Assembly (NCBI GenBank): GCA_000436475.1
Contig: FR886210.1
Coordinates: forward strand, 1-13,901
Length of the DNA: 13,901 bases
Reading direction: 5' to 3'
Origin: Eubacterium sp. CAG:248
Lineage (GTDB): Bacteria; Bacillota; Clostridia; Lachnospirales; Lachnospiraceae
Numbering within the stretch: the first letter of the stretch is position 1; each line of letters begins with the position of its first letter. This document shows positions 13,728 through 13,901 of the stretch, piece by piece. The notes below the pieces were generated by a model. That model saw only the letters and a list, made by a program, of their open reading frames with translations. It did no database searches and had not been told where the DNA came from. The position numbers and the translations under genes were made by a program.

Positions 13728-13760
13728 AATTCCTCATTCAAATAAAGTGAATGAGGAATT
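13728..13760 (-). terminator. Perfect 13-bp hairpin, terminator for leftward and possibly rightward transcription
   Basis: AATTCCTCATTCA (13728-13740) pairs perfectly with 13748-13760 around a 7-base loop. On the minus strand the stem runs into a stretch of T, as expected for a leftward terminator. On the plus strand no T-run follows, though it lies 24 bases after the stop of the unknown gene. Confidence 0.7.
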
Positions 13761-13766
13761 ATAACA

Positions 13767-13901
13767 TCATCCAAGTTCACAATCATTGAGTGCCTGCATT
13801 AAGTATTGCTTCAACGGCAGCATCTTCAAAGATGGTCTGTGATAGAATGAAGAAAACGATTTGATGTGTAAATCGGAATTTGTAGAATTAGTAAATCTCG
13901 A
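13767..13901 (-). CDS. Possible C-terminal end of a leftward gene cut by the window edge
   Basis: Read leftward from the window edge, one frame stays open for 44 codons, ending KMLPLKQYLMQALNDCELG, with its stop at 13767-13769, six bases before the leftward terminator hairpin. The position of the hairpin supports a gene here. A second frame ends FEDAAVEAILNAGTQ with a stop a little earlier and also looks protein-like, so the correct frame is not certain. No family recognised. Confidence 0.3.
   Translation of the reverse strand, partial: SRFTNSTNSDLHIKSFSSFYHRPSLKMLPLKQYLMQALNDCELG

Overview
The window looks like a chromosomal segment of a low-GC Gram-positive anaerobe of the Clostridia, most likely a Lachnospiraceae member (Lachnospira, Eubacterium, Roseburia or Butyrivibrio-like). 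The reasons are the very AT-rich sequence, AGA-dominated arginine codons, strong purine-rich ribosome binding sites, and the plus-strand gene order ParA, ParB, DUF4446 protein, SerS, HD-GYP protein, DUF3881-like protein, tRNA-Arg. The species is not resolved, and the family assignment is inferred from gene order and protein character, not from a search.

Left part (1-3724). A membrane-anchored alpha/beta-hydrolase-like protein on the minus strand appears to have lost its catalytic histidine. Next comes a 3'-terminal remnant of radA on the minus strand, flanked by dispersed repeats. A DegS/DegU-like two-component pair (soluble coiled-coil histidine kinase and NarL-type regulator) follows on the plus strand and ends in a strong terminator.

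Centre (3541-5926). About 2.4 kb contains no credible gene. It holds four perfect parS sites (TGTTTCACGTGAAACA), several copies of dispersed hairpin-forming repeats, one apparently complete 217-bp element with 21-bp terminal inverted repeats, and two tandem ~190-240-bp elements whose terminal hairpin shows a compensatory base-pair change. This is the most unusual part of the window: a centromere-like zone in which the ParB binding sites are interleaved with structured repeats, directly upstream of parA-parB.

Right-centre (5927-12553). ParA (ATPase) and ParB (CTP-dependent clamp) would act on the parS sites to segregate and organise the origin region. They are followed by a one-pass membrane DUF4446 protein, seryl-tRNA synthetase, a divergent HD-GYP protein (predicted cyclic-di-GMP phosphodiesterase) and a DUF3881-like protein. 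For parB, serS, the response regulator, the hydrolase and the DUF3881-like protein, the position of the ribosome binding site argues for a start downstream of the first in-frame start codon.

Right edge (12554-13901). A tRNA-Arg(CCU) has a near-consensus promoter, a leader hairpin and a strong terminator. Beyond it lies a gene of unknown function with visibly higher GC and different codon use and no convincing start site. The last feature is a bidirectional-looking hairpin beside the end of a possible leftward gene cut by the window. This edge looks like acquired DNA next to a tRNA gene.
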